From RHKX01 sp963820055 (lineage in GTDB: Bacteria > Actinomycetota > Thermoleophilia > Solirubrobacterales > 70-9), in assembly GCA_963820055.1 (NCBI GenBank), contig CAWFYJ010000004.1, positions 124,001 through 188,000 of the forward strand: a DNA stretch of 64,000 nucleotides, read 5' to 3'. The notes beneath the pieces were generated by a model that worked only from the letters and a program-made list of their open reading frames with translations, was not told the origin of the DNA and made no database searches. Both the position numbers and the translations under genes were made by a program. Of this stretch, positions 49,405 through 58,994 are shown in pieces (positions within the stretch are counted from its first letter, which is position 1; each line of letters opens with the position of its first letter).

Positions 49405-50286
49405 ATGACCCCTACCCGGACGGCGTCGACCCTAACCGAACAGCGGAAGGAACTCGCCGGAGTCGAAACGCGGGTCCTGTCGGTCGACGGCGACGGCCCG
49501 CCGCTGCTGCTCCTGCACGGCTACGCCGACAGCGCCGACACCTGGCGGGCGCTGCTCGAGCGATTCGGCGCAGCGGGGCGTGCCGCGGCGGCGATCGACC
49601 TGCGCGGATTCGGAACCGCCGACGGGCTCGACGCCACGAAGCTGCTGCTCCCCCAGTGGGACGCGATGGTCGACGATGCCGTCGCCGAGCTCGGCGCCGA
49701 GCACCGCGACGACGTCTACGTCGTCGGGAACAGCCTCGGTGGCGCGCTCTCGCTCCGGGCCGCCGAGCGCGAACTCCCCGTCGGCGGCATCGTCCCGATC
49801 GCGCCGGCGGGCCTGCACATGGCCGGCTGGTTCTCGGCGATCGAGCGGGAGTGGCTCGTGAGGATCCTCCAGCTCTCCCCCGTCCCGGTCCCCGACCTGT
49901 TCGTGAAACCGATCGTCAGCCGCGTCTACCGGACGCTCGCGTTCGGCGACCCCGGAGCCGCCGACCCCGGCGTCGTCGAGTCCTTCGCGGGGCACCTCGC
50001 CTCGTTCGCGCAGAGCATGGGTGTGCTCGAGACCGGCCGTCGCCTGCTCCCCGAGCTCGGCGATCCGTTCGAGCTCGACCTGATCGACTGCCCGCTGCTG
50101 CTGATCTGGGGCGAGCGCGACCGGATGGTGTTCACCACCGGGGCCGAGCGCGTTCTCCGGACCGTCGACTACTCCGACATCGAGGTCATCCCCGACTGCG
50201 GCCACTGCCCCCAGGTCGAGGTTCCGGACCTGCTCGCCGACCTGTTGCTCGGCTTCCCCGGCAACCTCGAGTACGCGCCGGACTGA
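49405..50286 (+). CDS. Alpha/beta hydrolase
   Basis: A 293-residue alpha/beta-hydrolase. The oxyanion loop is LLLLHGY, the nucleophile is Ser110 in GNSLGG, the acid is probably in LLIWGERDRMV, and the catalytic His is in PDCGHCPQVE. No signal peptide. The substrate is not predictable; esterase, lipase or epoxide-type reactions are possible. It is divergent from the ferritin-like gene and convergent with metH. Confidence 0.85.
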   Translation: MTPTRTASTLTEQRKELAGVETRVLSVDGDGPPLLLLHGYADSADTWRALLERFGAAGRAAAAIDLRGFGTADGLDATKLLLPQWDAMVDDAVAELGAEHRDDVYVVGNSLGGALSLRAAERELPVGGIVPIAPAGLHMAGWFSAIEREWLVRILQLSPVPVPDLFVKPIVSRVYRTLAFGDPGAADPGVVESFAGHLASFAQSMGVLETGRRLLPELGDPFELDLIDCPLLLIWGERDRMVFTTGAERVLRTVDYSDIEVIPDCGHCPQVEVPDLLADLLLGFPGNLEYAPD

Positions 50287-50321
50287 CGCGGGCGCGGGCG
50301 TGCCGTCAGGCCGAGGCGGCC

Positions 50322-53300
50322 TCAGGCAGAAGCGGCTTCGCCGGCGGGCTCGTCGACCTCGGAGTCGATCGTGCCGTCGTCGCCGAGATCCTCTTCCGGC
50401 GGCAGCTCGCCGCCGCGGTCGGTCCCGGCGATCAGCTCGTCCGGCTTCGGCTCGTCGGGGACGAAGCCCGACTTCATGCCGAAGTAGACGGCCTGCGGAT
50501 GGTGGGCGACGATCGCCACCGTCGACTGCTCGGGGGTGACCGCGTAGCCGTCGGAGAGGGTCATCCCGATGCCCTCGAGGCCGAGCAGGCGCCATACCTT
50601 CTCGTGCTCCGACTGGTCCGGGCAGGCGGGATAGCCCCACGAGTAGCGGCGGCCCTGCGCGGCCGGGATCCCGAGCTCGGTCCGAGCCTGCGCATGCAGC
50701 CACTCGGCCAGCCCCTCGGCCGACTGGACGCCGAGCCCGTGGACGAAGAGCTGCTCGGCGAACTCGCCGTCGCGCTCGAGCTGCTCGATCCGGTCGGTGA
50801 CCTCGGGGCCGACCGTCACTCCCTGGAGAACGACGACGTCCCGCTCGCCGGAGTCGATCGGCCGGAAGAAGTCGGACAGGCAGATCCGGTCGTGCTTGGG
50901 CTGCCGCGGGAAGACGAGTCGCTCGAGCTCGCGATCGGGATCCTCGGGATCGAAGACGACGAGCTCGTTGCCGTCGGCGTTGCACGGGAAGTAGCCGATC
51001 CGGGCCTGCGGCTGCAGGTAGTCCTGTTCCTCCCACATCCGCTCGAGCTTGCGGTTGAACCCTTCCTCCTCGCCGTCCCCCTCGACGATCTGCCGCCAAG
51101 CCTCACCCTTGACGCCGCGGCCGCCCCAGTGGAGCTTGAAGAGCACGTGGCGGTCGAGGTAGGGAAAGACCTCGTCGAGGTCCACGTCGACGTCGGCGAC
51201 CCCGTAGGCGACCGCGGGAATCGGGGTCGTCGTGCTGACGGCGGAGCGGACCGAGTCGTCGGTCGTCGGCGGCGAGTCGTCGACGACGACCGGCTTCTCG
51301 CGCAGGGCCTTGGCCTCGTCGCGGATCTTCGCGACGAGCGCCTCCCTCGCCTCGGCATCGACCAGGGCGTCGACGGTATCGAGCCCGGCGAAGGCGTCCT
51401 TGCAGTAGAAGACGCCCGGCTCGTAGACCTCGTCGGACTCGCGCCCGTTCGGGTAGAGCGCCCGGCGGCCGAAGTCGCGGTTGATGGCGGCGCCGCCGAT
51501 CAGGACCGGGAACCCGAGGTCGCGCGAGTGCAGCTCCTGGATGCAGGCGGGCATCTGCTTCGAGGTCGAGACGAGCAGGGCCGAGAGACCGATCGCGTCG
51601 GCGTCGTGGTCGACGGCCGCGTCGATGATCTGGTCGATCGGGACCTGCTTGCCGAGGTCGACGACCGTGTACCCGTTGTTGGTGAGGATCGTGTTGACGA
51701 GCGACTTGCCGATGTCGTGGACGTCGCCGAAGACGGTCGCGATCACGACCGTCCCCTTCGTGTGCCCCTCGATCCGGTCGAGGTAGTTCTCGAGCCGCGC
51801 GACGGCGCGCTTCATCACCTCGGCGGACTGGAGGACGAACGGCAGGATCAGCTCGCCGGCGCCGAACTTGTCGCCGACCTCCTTCATCGCCGGCAGCAGC
51901 ACCGTGTTGAGCGTCGGCACCGCGCCGATCTTCTCGACCGAGCGGTCGATCCAGTCCTCCACCCCGTCCTTCTTGCGACGGAGGATGTGGAAGTGCAGCG
52001 CCTCCTCCGGCTCCATCCCCTCGGTTGGATCGCCGGCGGCGGCCTCCTCGTCGGCGGGGCCCTTAGTCTCGAAGTGCTCGATGAACCGCTCGAGCGCGTC
52101 CTCGGAGCGGTTGAAGACGAGATCGTCGGCGAGCTTCCGCTCCTCGGCGGGGATCTCGCCGTATGGAGTGATGTGGTTCGGGTTGACCATCGCCAGATCG
52201 AGGCCGGCCTCGACGCAGTGGTGGAGGAAGGTCGAGTTGAGCACTGCCCGGGCGCCGGGCGAGATCCCGAACGAAACGTTCGAGACGCCGAGCGAGGTCT
52301 TGACGCCGGGCAGCTCCGCCTTGATCCGCCGGATCCCCTCGATCGTCTCGACCGCGGACGGACGCCACTCCTCGTCGCCGGTGGTCAGCGTGAACGTCAG
52401 GGCGTCGAAGATCAGCAGCTCCGGATCGAGTCCGTGCTCGGTGCAGGCGAGGCGGTGGATCTCCTTGGCGACCTCGACCTTGCGATCGGCCGTCTTCGCC
52501 ATCCCCTCGGGGTCGATCGTCAGCGCTATCAGCGCGGCGCCGTGGCGGATCGCCAGCGGAACGATCCGGTCGAGCTTGTCGCGGCCGGCCTCGAGGTTCG
52601 TGGAGTTGACGATCGCCCGCCCGGGGATCCGCTCGAGCGCAGCCTCGATCACCTCGGGCTCGGTCGAGTCGACCTGGATCGGAGCCGGCTGGGTCAGTGA
52701 GATCCGGCTCACGGTCTCGGCCATCTGAGCGTCCTCGTCCTGGCGCTCGGTCAGGGCGACGCAGACGTCGAGCACGTGGGCGCCACCCTCGACCTGATCC
52801 TCGGCGACCTGGACGAGGCCGTCGTAGTCGTCGGCGAGGAGCAGCTCCTTCGCCTTGCGCGAACCCTGCGAGTTGACCCGCTCGCCGACGAGCGTCGGCG
52901 CCGGCTCCTGGACGAGGTCGTACGCGGTCATCATGCTCGCGACCCTCGGCGGACCCGGCGCAGGTCGTGTGGCCGGCTTCAGGCCGCCCACGCGCTCGGC
53001 GATCGCCGCGATGTGCTCGGGGGTCGTCCCACAGCAGCCGCCGACGATGCCGACGCCATGGCGCTCGACGAACTCGCCGAGGACCTTCGCGATCTGCTCC
53101 GGTCCCTCCGGGAAGATCGTCTCGCCGTCGGGGCCCTGGATCGGCAGCCCGGCGTTGGGGATGCAGTGGACCGGTCGCGGCGAGTGCTCGCCGAGGTAGC
53201 GGATCGCGTCCCGCATGTCCTCGGGCCCGGTCGAGCAGTTGAGGCCGACGATGTCGACCCTCATTCCCTCGAGGATCGCCAGTACGGCCTGGATGTCGGT

Positions 53301-53915
53301 GCCGAGCAGCATCTTGCCGCCGTTCGGCAGCAGCGATACCGAGACCTGGATCGGCACGGCCCGGCCGACCCGCGAGAATGCCTCGCGAGCGCCGACGATC
53401 GCGGCCCGGACCTCGAGGATGTCCTGAGCGGTCTCGATGATCAGCAGGTCGGCGCCGCCCTCGACGAGCGCGCCCGCCTGCTCGTCGAAGACGTCGGCGA
53501 GCTGCGCGAACGTGATGTCGCCGAGCGTCGGGTCGTCGCTGGCGGGAAGGAACCCGGTCGGCCCGATCGACCCGGCGACGAAGCGCTCGGGACCGGCCGC
53601 CTCGCGGGCGATTTCGGCGGCCTTGCGGTTGATCTCGACCGCGTGCTCGCCGAGGCCCCACTCGTCGAGCTTCAGCCGCGATCCCTGGAAGGAGTCGGTC
53701 TCGACGACCTCCGCCCCGGCCTCGAGCATCGCCTCGTGGACGCCGGCGATGACGTCGGGACGATGGAGCACGAGCGCCTCGTGGCACTTGCCCTGAAGGC
53801 CGCCGTAGTCCTCGCTGGAGAGCTCGAAGCGCTCCAGGGTCGCGCCCATGCCACCGTCGAAGACGATGATCCGCTCGCTCGCGGCGGCGAGGATGTCGCG
53901 TTCGGGTTGGCTCAT
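50322..53915 (-). CDS. metH: Cobalamin-dependent methionine synthase
   Basis: A 1197-residue, four-module MetH that methylates homocysteine using methyl-tetrahydrofolate. In order: homocysteine/zinc domain (about 10-310; Cys ligands in LNCSTGPED and GGCCGTTPEH), pterin domain (about 330-600; VGERVNSQGSRK), cap and B12 domain (about 630-870; cobalamin His in GDVHDIGKSLV), and the SAM-dependent reactivation domain (about 920-1180; AQGRRYSWGYPACPDQ). I chose the ATG at 53915 because GGAGGTGACC sits seven bases upstream; earlier Met codons lie inside the riboswitch. Confidence 0.96.
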   Translation of the reverse strand: MSQPERDILAAASERIIVFDGGMGATLERFELSSEDYGGLQGKCHEALVLHRPDVIAGVHEAMLEAGAEVVETDSFQGSRLKLDEWGLGEHAVEINRKAAEIAREAAGPERFVAGSIGPTGFLPASDDPTLGDITFAQLADVFDEQAGALVEGGADLLIIETAQDILEVRAAIVGAREAFSRVGRAVPIQVSVSLLPNGGKMLLGTDIQAVLAILEGMRVDIVGLNCSTGPEDMRDAIRYLGEHSPRPVHCIPNAGLPIQGPDGETIFPEGPEQIAKVLGEFVERHGVGIVGGCCGTTPEHIAAIAERVGGLKPATRPAPGPPRVASMMTAYDLVQEPAPTLVGERVNSQGSRKAKELLLADDYDGLVQVAEDQVEGGAHVLDVCVALTERQDEDAQMAETVSRISLTQPAPIQVDSTEPEVIEAALERIPGRAIVNSTNLEAGRDKLDRIVPLAIRHGAALIALTIDPEGMAKTADRKVEVAKEIHRLACTEHGLDPELLIFDALTFTLTTGDEEWRPSAVETIEGIRRIKAELPGVKTSLGVSNVSFGISPGARAVLNSTFLHHCVEAGLDLAMVNPNHITPYGEIPAEERKLADDLVFNRSEDALERFIEHFETKGPADEEAAAGDPTEGMEPEEALHFHILRRKKDGVEDWIDRSVEKIGAVPTLNTVLLPAMKEVGDKFGAGELILPFVLQSAEVMKRAVARLENYLDRIEGHTKGTVVIATVFGDVHDIGKSLVNTILTNNGYTVVDLGKQVPIDQIIDAAVDHDADAIGLSALLVSTSKQMPACIQELHSRDLGFPVLIGGAAINRDFGRRALYPNGRESDEVYEPGVFYCKDAFAGLDTVDALVDAEAREALVAKIRDEAKALREKPVVVDDSPPTTDDSVRSAVSTTTPIPAVAYGVADVDVDLDEVFPYLDRHVLFKLHWGGRGVKGEAWRQIVEGDGEEEGFNRKLERMWEEQDYLQPQARIGYFPCNADGNELVVFDPEDPDRELERLVFPRQPKHDRICLSDFFRPIDSGERDVVVLQGVTVGPEVTDRIEQLERDGEFAEQLFVHGLGVQSAEGLAEWLHAQARTELGIPAAQGRRYSWGYPACPDQSEHEKVWRLLGLEGIGMTLSDGYAVTPEQSTVAIVAHHPQAVYFGMKSGFVPDEPKPDELIAGTDRGGELPPEEDLGDDGTIDSEVDEPAGEAASA

Positions 53916-53929
53916 TCGGGAGGTCACCT

Positions 53930-54026
53930 CCATCGGTCCCGGCTGTCGCACCGTGCCCCGCCGATCGTCCGACGGCGCCGGTTGCGGCGGCTTCCGAGGG
54001 CCGGGTCCCTCAGCCGCTCTTGATGG
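53930..54026 (-). promoter_or_regulatory. SAM riboswitch (SAM-I/IV type) before metH
   Basis: Read on the minus strand, the leader contains CCATCAAGAG, GGCTGAGGGACCCGGCCC, GAAGCCG, GCAACC and GGTGCGACAGCC in the order of the S-box family core. P1 is formed by CCATC (54022-54026) and GATGG (53930-53934). GATGG runs straight into GGAGG, the metH ribosome-binding site, so SAM binding would be expected to block translation. The exact class (SAM-I or the actinobacterial SAM-IV) is not settled by eye. Confidence 0.85.
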
Positions 54027-54059
54027 CGAGAAACAAGGATAGCGACGGCGTGAAGGGCG

Positions 54060-56375
54060 CTAGGCGCGGATCCGCTCGTCGGCCGGGATCGGCTGCAGCC
54101 GGACCGGCGCGGCGCTGAGGGCGCGCAGCCGCACGTCCGACCAGCTCATGCCCTCGCGGACGAGAGCCGGGACGCCGAGGCCGACGGCGGTCGCGATCTC
54201 GACCGCTTGGAGGATCACGCCGTAAGCGAGCGCATCGGCCGCGCCGACGCCGTAGCCGGTCGTCAGCACGCTGATCACGGCGAGCTGGAAGACACCGATG
54301 TTCGAAGGGGTCGCCGGGACGACCGCCGTGACGTTGACGGCGAACAGCACCGCGGCGGCGCCGCCGATCCCCATCGTGCCGTCGAGGCCCATCGCGACGG
54401 CCAGCGAGTAACAGGCGGCGACCTGGATCGCCCATGCCGTCAGCTGCAGCACGCCGGCGATCGGAGCACGGCGCGGATCGCGGAAGACGGCGAGGCCGCG
54501 ACGGACGCGGACCAGTGCATCGCGGGCCATTCCCGCCAGCCGGGCGACCCGGCCGGAGCCGGAGCGCCGGACCACGGCGGGGGCGATCGCGACCGCAATC
54601 AGCAGGAGCGCGGGCGCGAGGCTGATCACGAAGAGGTGCTCGGAGCTCTGGTGGAAGAGATCGGTGGTCGTGACGATCACGACGCCGAGCAGGATCAGGG
54701 CGAGGATGTTGAACGCGGTCTGCGAGACGAGGGTGCCGAGCAGGACCGGGAACGTCTCCCGGAAGCGCCCGATTCGCCGCGCGATGATCATCGCGCGGGC
54801 CGGCTCGCCGAGGCGGGCCGGCAGCGTCGCCGACATGAGGACGCCGATCATCGTCGCCGAGGTGAAGTCCCGTCGCCGCAGCGGCTCCGTCGGCAGGGCC
54901 GAGCGGGCGGTCTGGAACCAGGCGCCGGCCCGGAAGAACATCGACAGGCACATGAAGGCGGTCGCGATCAGGACCCAGGCGAGGTCGGAGCGGACGGCGC
55001 TCTCGACCACCGAGTCGAAACCGATCCGGCGGGCGGCGAGGTAGGTGAGCCCGAGCCCGACGGCCGCGCCGGTGCCGAGGCCGATCCGGCGGGCGACGCG
55101 GCGGCGCCGCGAGGTCGTGTCGATGGGGATCGGCTCCGGCGAGGGGATCCGGGCCGCCGGGACCCGCGGCAGACCGTCGGCGGGAGCGAAGCCGTAGCGC
55201 TGGGCGGCCCGGGTCAGGCGGTCGGCGGGCTGCGGCACGTCGATCGCCCGCTCGTAGACCTGCTCGATGCGGGAGGCGATCCGCGGCCACGCGAAGCGCT
55301 CGGCGCTGGCGCGTGCGGCGATGCCCATCTCGGCCCGCCGTCGCGGTTCGACGTGGAGGCGCTGGAGCTCCTCGGCGAGGCGCTGCGGGTCGCCTGGCGG
55401 GATCAGGACACCGTCGACGCCGTGCTCGACGACGTCGGAGTAGCCGGCGATCTCGGAGGCGACGACTGGCGTGCCGGCCGCGAACGCCTCGGTCAGGACC
55501 ATGCCGAAGCTCTCGCCGGAGAGCGACGGGGCGCAGAGCACGTCGGCGGCGGCGAGTTCCTCCCAGAGCCGCTCGCGCTCGACGGCGCCGAGCGCCTCGA
55601 TGTGCTCCATCGCCTCGGGGTTGGCGAGGTTGCGCACGATGTCCTCGGGAGCGGTCCCGACGACGACGAGGCGGGCGGGCACGTGCTCGACGAGCGCCTC
55701 GAACGCCCGCAGCAGCACCGGTAGCCCCTTGCGCTCCTCGGCGCGGCCGACGAACAGGAGCCGGAGCTCGTCGCCGGCGACGCCGGCGACCGGGTCCTGC
55801 GACGAGAGTCCGACGTCAACGCCGTTGGGGATGATCTCGTAGTTGCCGCCGTACCAGCGGCGCCCGGTCCATTCGGCGGCCTCGGAGACGGCGATCCTCG
55901 CGCTGAGCTGGTTGAACTTGCGGCGGGCTCCGAACCCGATAGCGATCTGCTGGGGAAGGAACTTCGGGGCGTATGCGTGAAAGGTGCCGACGACCGGTGC
56001 GCCGCCGAACCCGCAGGCGTCCCAGCCGAGGATCGGAGCGGGCGGCTCCTGGACGTGAACGACGTCGAAGTGTCCGTCGCGGAGCTCGCGGCGCAGTTTG
56101 GCGATCGCATCCGGGAACACGCTGAGATTCGAGACCGCGCCGTTGGCGCCGAAGCCGACGGTGCGGCCGAGCGACGTCAGGTAATCGGGCATCGGCCGGA
56201 CCCGCGGAGCGGCTCCGCGGTGGAGCGTACGACTGAGGCGGTCCGGCGGGTCCCAGGGCGAGAGGACCCGGACTTCGTTGCCTCTCCCGATCAGGTGCTC
56301 GGCGAGCGCCTGGGTATGCCGGTTGACGCCCCCCTCATACGTCCACGAGTAAGGCGTGACGAGGGCGATATGCAT
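54060..56375 (-). CDS. GT4 glycosyltransferase fused to a flippase-like membrane domain
   Basis: A 771-residue fusion. Residues 1 to about 385 are a GT-B glycosyltransferase like PimA: start LVTPYSWTYEGGVNRHTQAL, acceptor-side IIPNGVDV, and nucleotide-sugar site ESFGMVLTEAFAAGTPVVAS. After a linker (about 385-440), residues 440-765 form about eight helices of the lysylphosphatidylglycerol-synthetase-TM (AglD/UPF0104) type, with LPARLGEPARAMI and VPATPSNIGVFQL. This suggests that one protein both adds a sugar to a lipid and helps move or accommodate it. The next gene upstream encodes a polytopic protein on the same strand. Confidence 0.88.
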   Translation of the reverse strand: MHIALVTPYSWTYEGGVNRHTQALAEHLIGRGNEVRVLSPWDPPDRLSRTLHRGAAPRVRPMPDYLTSLGRTVGFGANGAVSNLSVFPDAIAKLRRELRDGHFDVVHVQEPPAPILGWDACGFGGAPVVGTFHAYAPKFLPQQIAIGFGARRKFNQLSARIAVSEAAEWTGRRWYGGNYEIIPNGVDVGLSSQDPVAGVAGDELRLLFVGRAEERKGLPVLLRAFEALVEHVPARLVVVGTAPEDIVRNLANPEAMEHIEALGAVERERLWEELAAADVLCAPSLSGESFGMVLTEAFAAGTPVVASEIAGYSDVVEHGVDGVLIPPGDPQRLAEELQRLHVEPRRRAEMGIAARASAERFAWPRIASRIEQVYERAIDVPQPADRLTRAAQRYGFAPADGLPRVPAARIPSPEPIPIDTTSRRRRVARRIGLGTGAAVGLGLTYLAARRIGFDSVVESAVRSDLAWVLIATAFMCLSMFFRAGAWFQTARSALPTEPLRRRDFTSATMIGVLMSATLPARLGEPARAMIIARRIGRFRETFPVLLGTLVSQTAFNILALILLGVVIVTTTDLFHQSSEHLFVISLAPALLLIAVAIAPAVVRRSGSGRVARLAGMARDALVRVRRGLAVFRDPRRAPIAGVLQLTAWAIQVAACYSLAVAMGLDGTMGIGGAAAVLFAVNVTAVVPATPSNIGVFQLAVISVLTTGYGVGAADALAYGVILQAVEIATAVGLGVPALVREGMSWSDVRLRALSAAPVRLQPIPADERIRA

Positions 56376-56388
56376 GTGCTGATCGAGA

Positions 56389-58272
56389 TTAGCTGTTGTT
56401 CCGGTTGTCCGCGGGCGCGCGGCATCCCCAGGCGAGGCCGCAGAAGGCGGCGACGTAGCCGGTGCCGATCATCAGCAGCAGCGCCGCCGAATCGTTCGCG
56501 AGCGTCCCGACGACCGTCGCCGTGACGGCGCCGGCGGTGCCGGCGAGGGCCGCGGGCCGCTCCGCGAACCAGGAGACGATCCGGCGCCGGAACGCGATCG
56601 CCAGGCCGATCGCAACGAGCGCGGCGATGAAGAACGGGCTCTCGAGGTAGCGCGGGAAGCTGCGGGCGGCGAGCGTGATCCGCCGGTCGAAGACGTCCCC
56701 GAGCTCGCCGAGGCCGCCCGCCGAGAGCACCGAGCGGGTCAGGTGCGAGTCGCCGGGAATCGCGATGTCGAAGAGGACGAGCAGGATCAGGGCGACCACC
56801 GGCGCGGCGATGACGAGCGCCGCGCGCCGGAATCCCAGCCGCAGCGCGACCACGACCGTCGCCGCTGCCCCCGCCGGGAACGTGATCGCCGCCCCGACGT
56901 CGGCGCCGAAGCGGCCCGGAGCGAACGCGAGGACCGCGACGACCGTCGCGACGACGACGGCGATCGTCACCGCACGCCGCGGATCGCGCGGGGACGCCGC
57001 GGTCACGGCGGCGCCCACCGCGAGCAGCAACATCGCCCCGAGCGCGGCCTCGAGCTCGTTGCCGATCCCGAAGAAGCGGACGCCGAGGCCGGGGTTCGGT
57101 CCGAGCAGCGACAGCGACGTGAGCGGCGAACCGACGACCACGTCGACCGCGGTCGCGCCGATCGAGAGCGCGGCACCTGCGGCGAAGGCGCCGTAGCCCG
57201 CCCGGACCCCGATTCGCGGGCGAAGTGCGGCGATCAGCGCCGCCCCGAAGAGCGGCGCACCGATGCCGACCATCAGCCGCTCGGCGAGGGCGCTCGGCTC
57301 GAGCGCGGCGGCGAGCAGGAGGATCGCGGGAACGACGGCCATCGCGGTGGCGAGGATCGCCAGCAGCGTGCCGGCGAGCCGGCGGCGCCAGAGGACGGCG
57401 AGGAGGCCGAGGCCGACCCAGATCAGCAGGTTCACGGCGAGGACCTCCCAGCGCCGGCCGGTCACCTCGCCGAGCCGTTCCTCGCGGGACGCGATCGAGG
57501 CGACGTCAGCTGCGGAGCCGGTCGGCTCGATCGCCTGCCCGTCGACGGCGTCGGGGATTGCGATCCCGTAGCTCTCGAGGATCGTCGGCAGCAGGTCGGT
57601 GGCGAGGACGTAGCCGTCCATCCGCGTCGAGTCGGAGGTGACGGCGCGGCCCGAGAAGCCGTCGCCGACGACGCCGACGGCGAGCAGGTCGCGCTCCGGC
57701 GGCGGCCGCTCGATCGCGATCAGCATGTCGCCGCTGCCCGGCCTGACCCGGTCGGCGAGGGCCTGGAGGTCGGCGGGCTCGACGCTGAGGACCGTCACCC
57801 CCGGGCAGAGCCCCGGCTCGCAGGAGGCGGTGCGATCGATGCGGCCCTCGCGATCGGCCGCGATCAGCGCCGGTGAGCCGGCGAGCGGCCGGGCCGCGAT
57901 CCCGACGCCGGCATCCTCGAGCGTCGAGGCGAGCACCCCGGGGACGATGTCGGCGGGCGCGTCCTCAGCCCGCGAGACGACCTTCGCCCAGAGATCGCCG
58001 GGGACCCGGGTCCCGGTGACGTAGAGGGGCGTCAGCGAGTCCGGATAGAGCGACGGGAAGATCCGGTTGCCCTGTCCGATGTCGAGGTAGGTCTGTGCGG
58101 CGGGCACGCGGCCGAGTCCGGCGCTCATCACGCCGGGGGCGATCCCCGGGACCGCATCGGCGATCTCCTCGACGCCGGTTCCGGGCGGCAACATCGCGAC
58201 CGTGATCCGCGGCTGATCGCCCGCGGCAGGGGCTGACGCGGGGAGTGCCCCGAGGAAGGCGAGCGCTAGCAT
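56389..58272 (-). CDS. Polytopic membrane protein with N-terminal AlkP-like external domain
   Basis: A protein of about 627 residues: signal peptide (MLALAFLGALPASAPAAG), a large external domain (about 20-260), then ten or more helices (about 285-625). The end of the external part, YVLATDLLPTILESYGI followed by PDAVDGQAIE, resembles the last strand of the alkaline-phosphatase/sulfatase fold, but the metal sites are not clear. Function unknown. Met codons at 58281 and 58272 are both possible; 58281 would make its start codon overlap that of the divergent chdC gene. It is probably co-transcribed with the glycosyltransferase-flippase gene. Confidence 0.7.
   Translation of the reverse strand: MLALAFLGALPASAPAAGDQPRITVAMLPPGTGVEEIADAVPGIAPGVMSAGLGRVPAAQTYLDIGQGNRIFPSLYPDSLTPLYVTGTRVPGDLWAKVVSRAEDAPADIVPGVLASTLEDAGVGIAARPLAGSPALIAADREGRIDRTASCEPGLCPGVTVLSVEPADLQALADRVRPGSGDMLIAIERPPPERDLLAVGVVGDGFSGRAVTSDSTRMDGYVLATDLLPTILESYGIAIPDAVDGQAIEPTGSAADVASIASREERLGEVTGRRWEVLAVNLLIWVGLGLLAVLWRRRLAGTLLAILATAMAVVPAILLLAAALEPSALAERLMVGIGAPLFGAALIAALRPRIGVRAGYGAFAAGAALSIGATAVDVVVGSPLTSLSLLGPNPGLGVRFFGIGNELEAALGAMLLLAVGAAVTAASPRDPRRAVTIAVVVATVVAVLAFAPGRFGADVGAAITFPAGAAATVVVALRLGFRRAALVIAAPVVALILLVLFDIAIPGDSHLTRSVLSAGGLGELGDVFDRRITLAARSFPRYLESPFFIAALVAIGLAIAFRRRIVSWFAERPAALAGTAGAVTATVVGTLANDSAALLLMIGTGYVAAFCGLAWGCRAPADNRNNS
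58267..58272 (+). promoter_or_regulatory. Candidate -10 element for leaderless chdC mRNA
   Basis: TAGCAT ends seven bases before the chdC ATG, and there is no ribosome-binding sequence. The spacing fits transcription starting at the ATG. The element lies within the start region of the divergent gene. Confidence 0.4.
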
Positions 58273-58279
58273 CGCAACC

Positions 58280-58981
58280 ATGGCCGAGCGGACGTTCATC
58301 AAGTTCACGTTCCTCAAGATCGACCCGGCCTGGCAACGGCGCGAGGGCGAGCAGAGGGCGCAGGATAAACGTGAGATGCTCGCCGCCTGCGAGGACTACG
58401 CCGTCGACCACCCGCTGCGGGCCTATTCCACGGTCGGCACGCGGGGCGATACCGACCTCCTGATCGTCTCCCAGAGCCCACACCTGCAGGACATCCACTC
58501 CTTCCACGTCGTGCTCGCGCAGAGCGGTCTCGCGAAATGGGCGACGATCCCCTACTCGTATCTGGCGATGACGAAGTCGTCCCCCTATTCGGACTCCCAG
58601 ACCCGCCCGGAACTGCTGACTTCGCGCCACCGCTACGCCTTCGTCTACCCGATGGAGAAGAAGCGCGAGTGGTACGGGCTCGAGCCCGAGGAGCGGCGCC
58701 GGATCATGACCAGCCACATCGAGACCGGCCGCAAGTACCCGCAGATCACGATCAACACCGCCTACTCGTTCGGCATCGACGACCAGGAGTTCGTCGTCTC
58801 CTTCGAGTGCGACGACCCCGGCGACTTCCTCGACCTCGTCCAGGAGCTCCGCGCCAGCGAGGCGAGTGCCTGGACCCTCCGCGACGTCCCGATCTTCTCC
58901 TGCGTCGCGATGTCGGTCGGCCAGGCCCTCGACGCACTCGACGGCGCGGCCACGTCCCGCCTCGCCCCCGCCGGCGCCTGA
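58280..58981 (+). CDS. chdC: Coproheme decarboxylase (HemQ, chlorite-dismutase family)
   Basis: A 233-residue enzyme that converts coproheme to heme b in the coproporphyrin-dependent pathway of actinobacteria and Firmicutes. Family landmarks are FTFLKIDPAWQRR, PYSYLAMTKSSPY, the proximal-His block HIETGRKYPQI, NTAYSFGIDDQEFVVSFE and the C-terminal ELRASEAS segment. The length matches actinobacterial HemQ. Its ATG overlaps the alternative start of the divergent membrane protein. The following fprA begins 13 bases after the stop. Confidence 0.93.
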   Translation: MAERTFIKFTFLKIDPAWQRREGEQRAQDKREMLAACEDYAVDHPLRAYSTVGTRGDTDLLIVSQSPHLQDIHSFHVVLAQSGLAKWATIPYSYLAMTKSSPYSDSQTRPELLTSRHRYAFVYPMEKKREWYGLEPEERRRIMTSHIETGRKYPQITINTAYSFGIDDQEFVVSFECDDPGDFLDLVQELRASEASAWTLRDVPIFSCVAMSVGQALDALDGAATSRLAPAGA

Positions 58982-58994
58982 GCCTCGCCCGACG

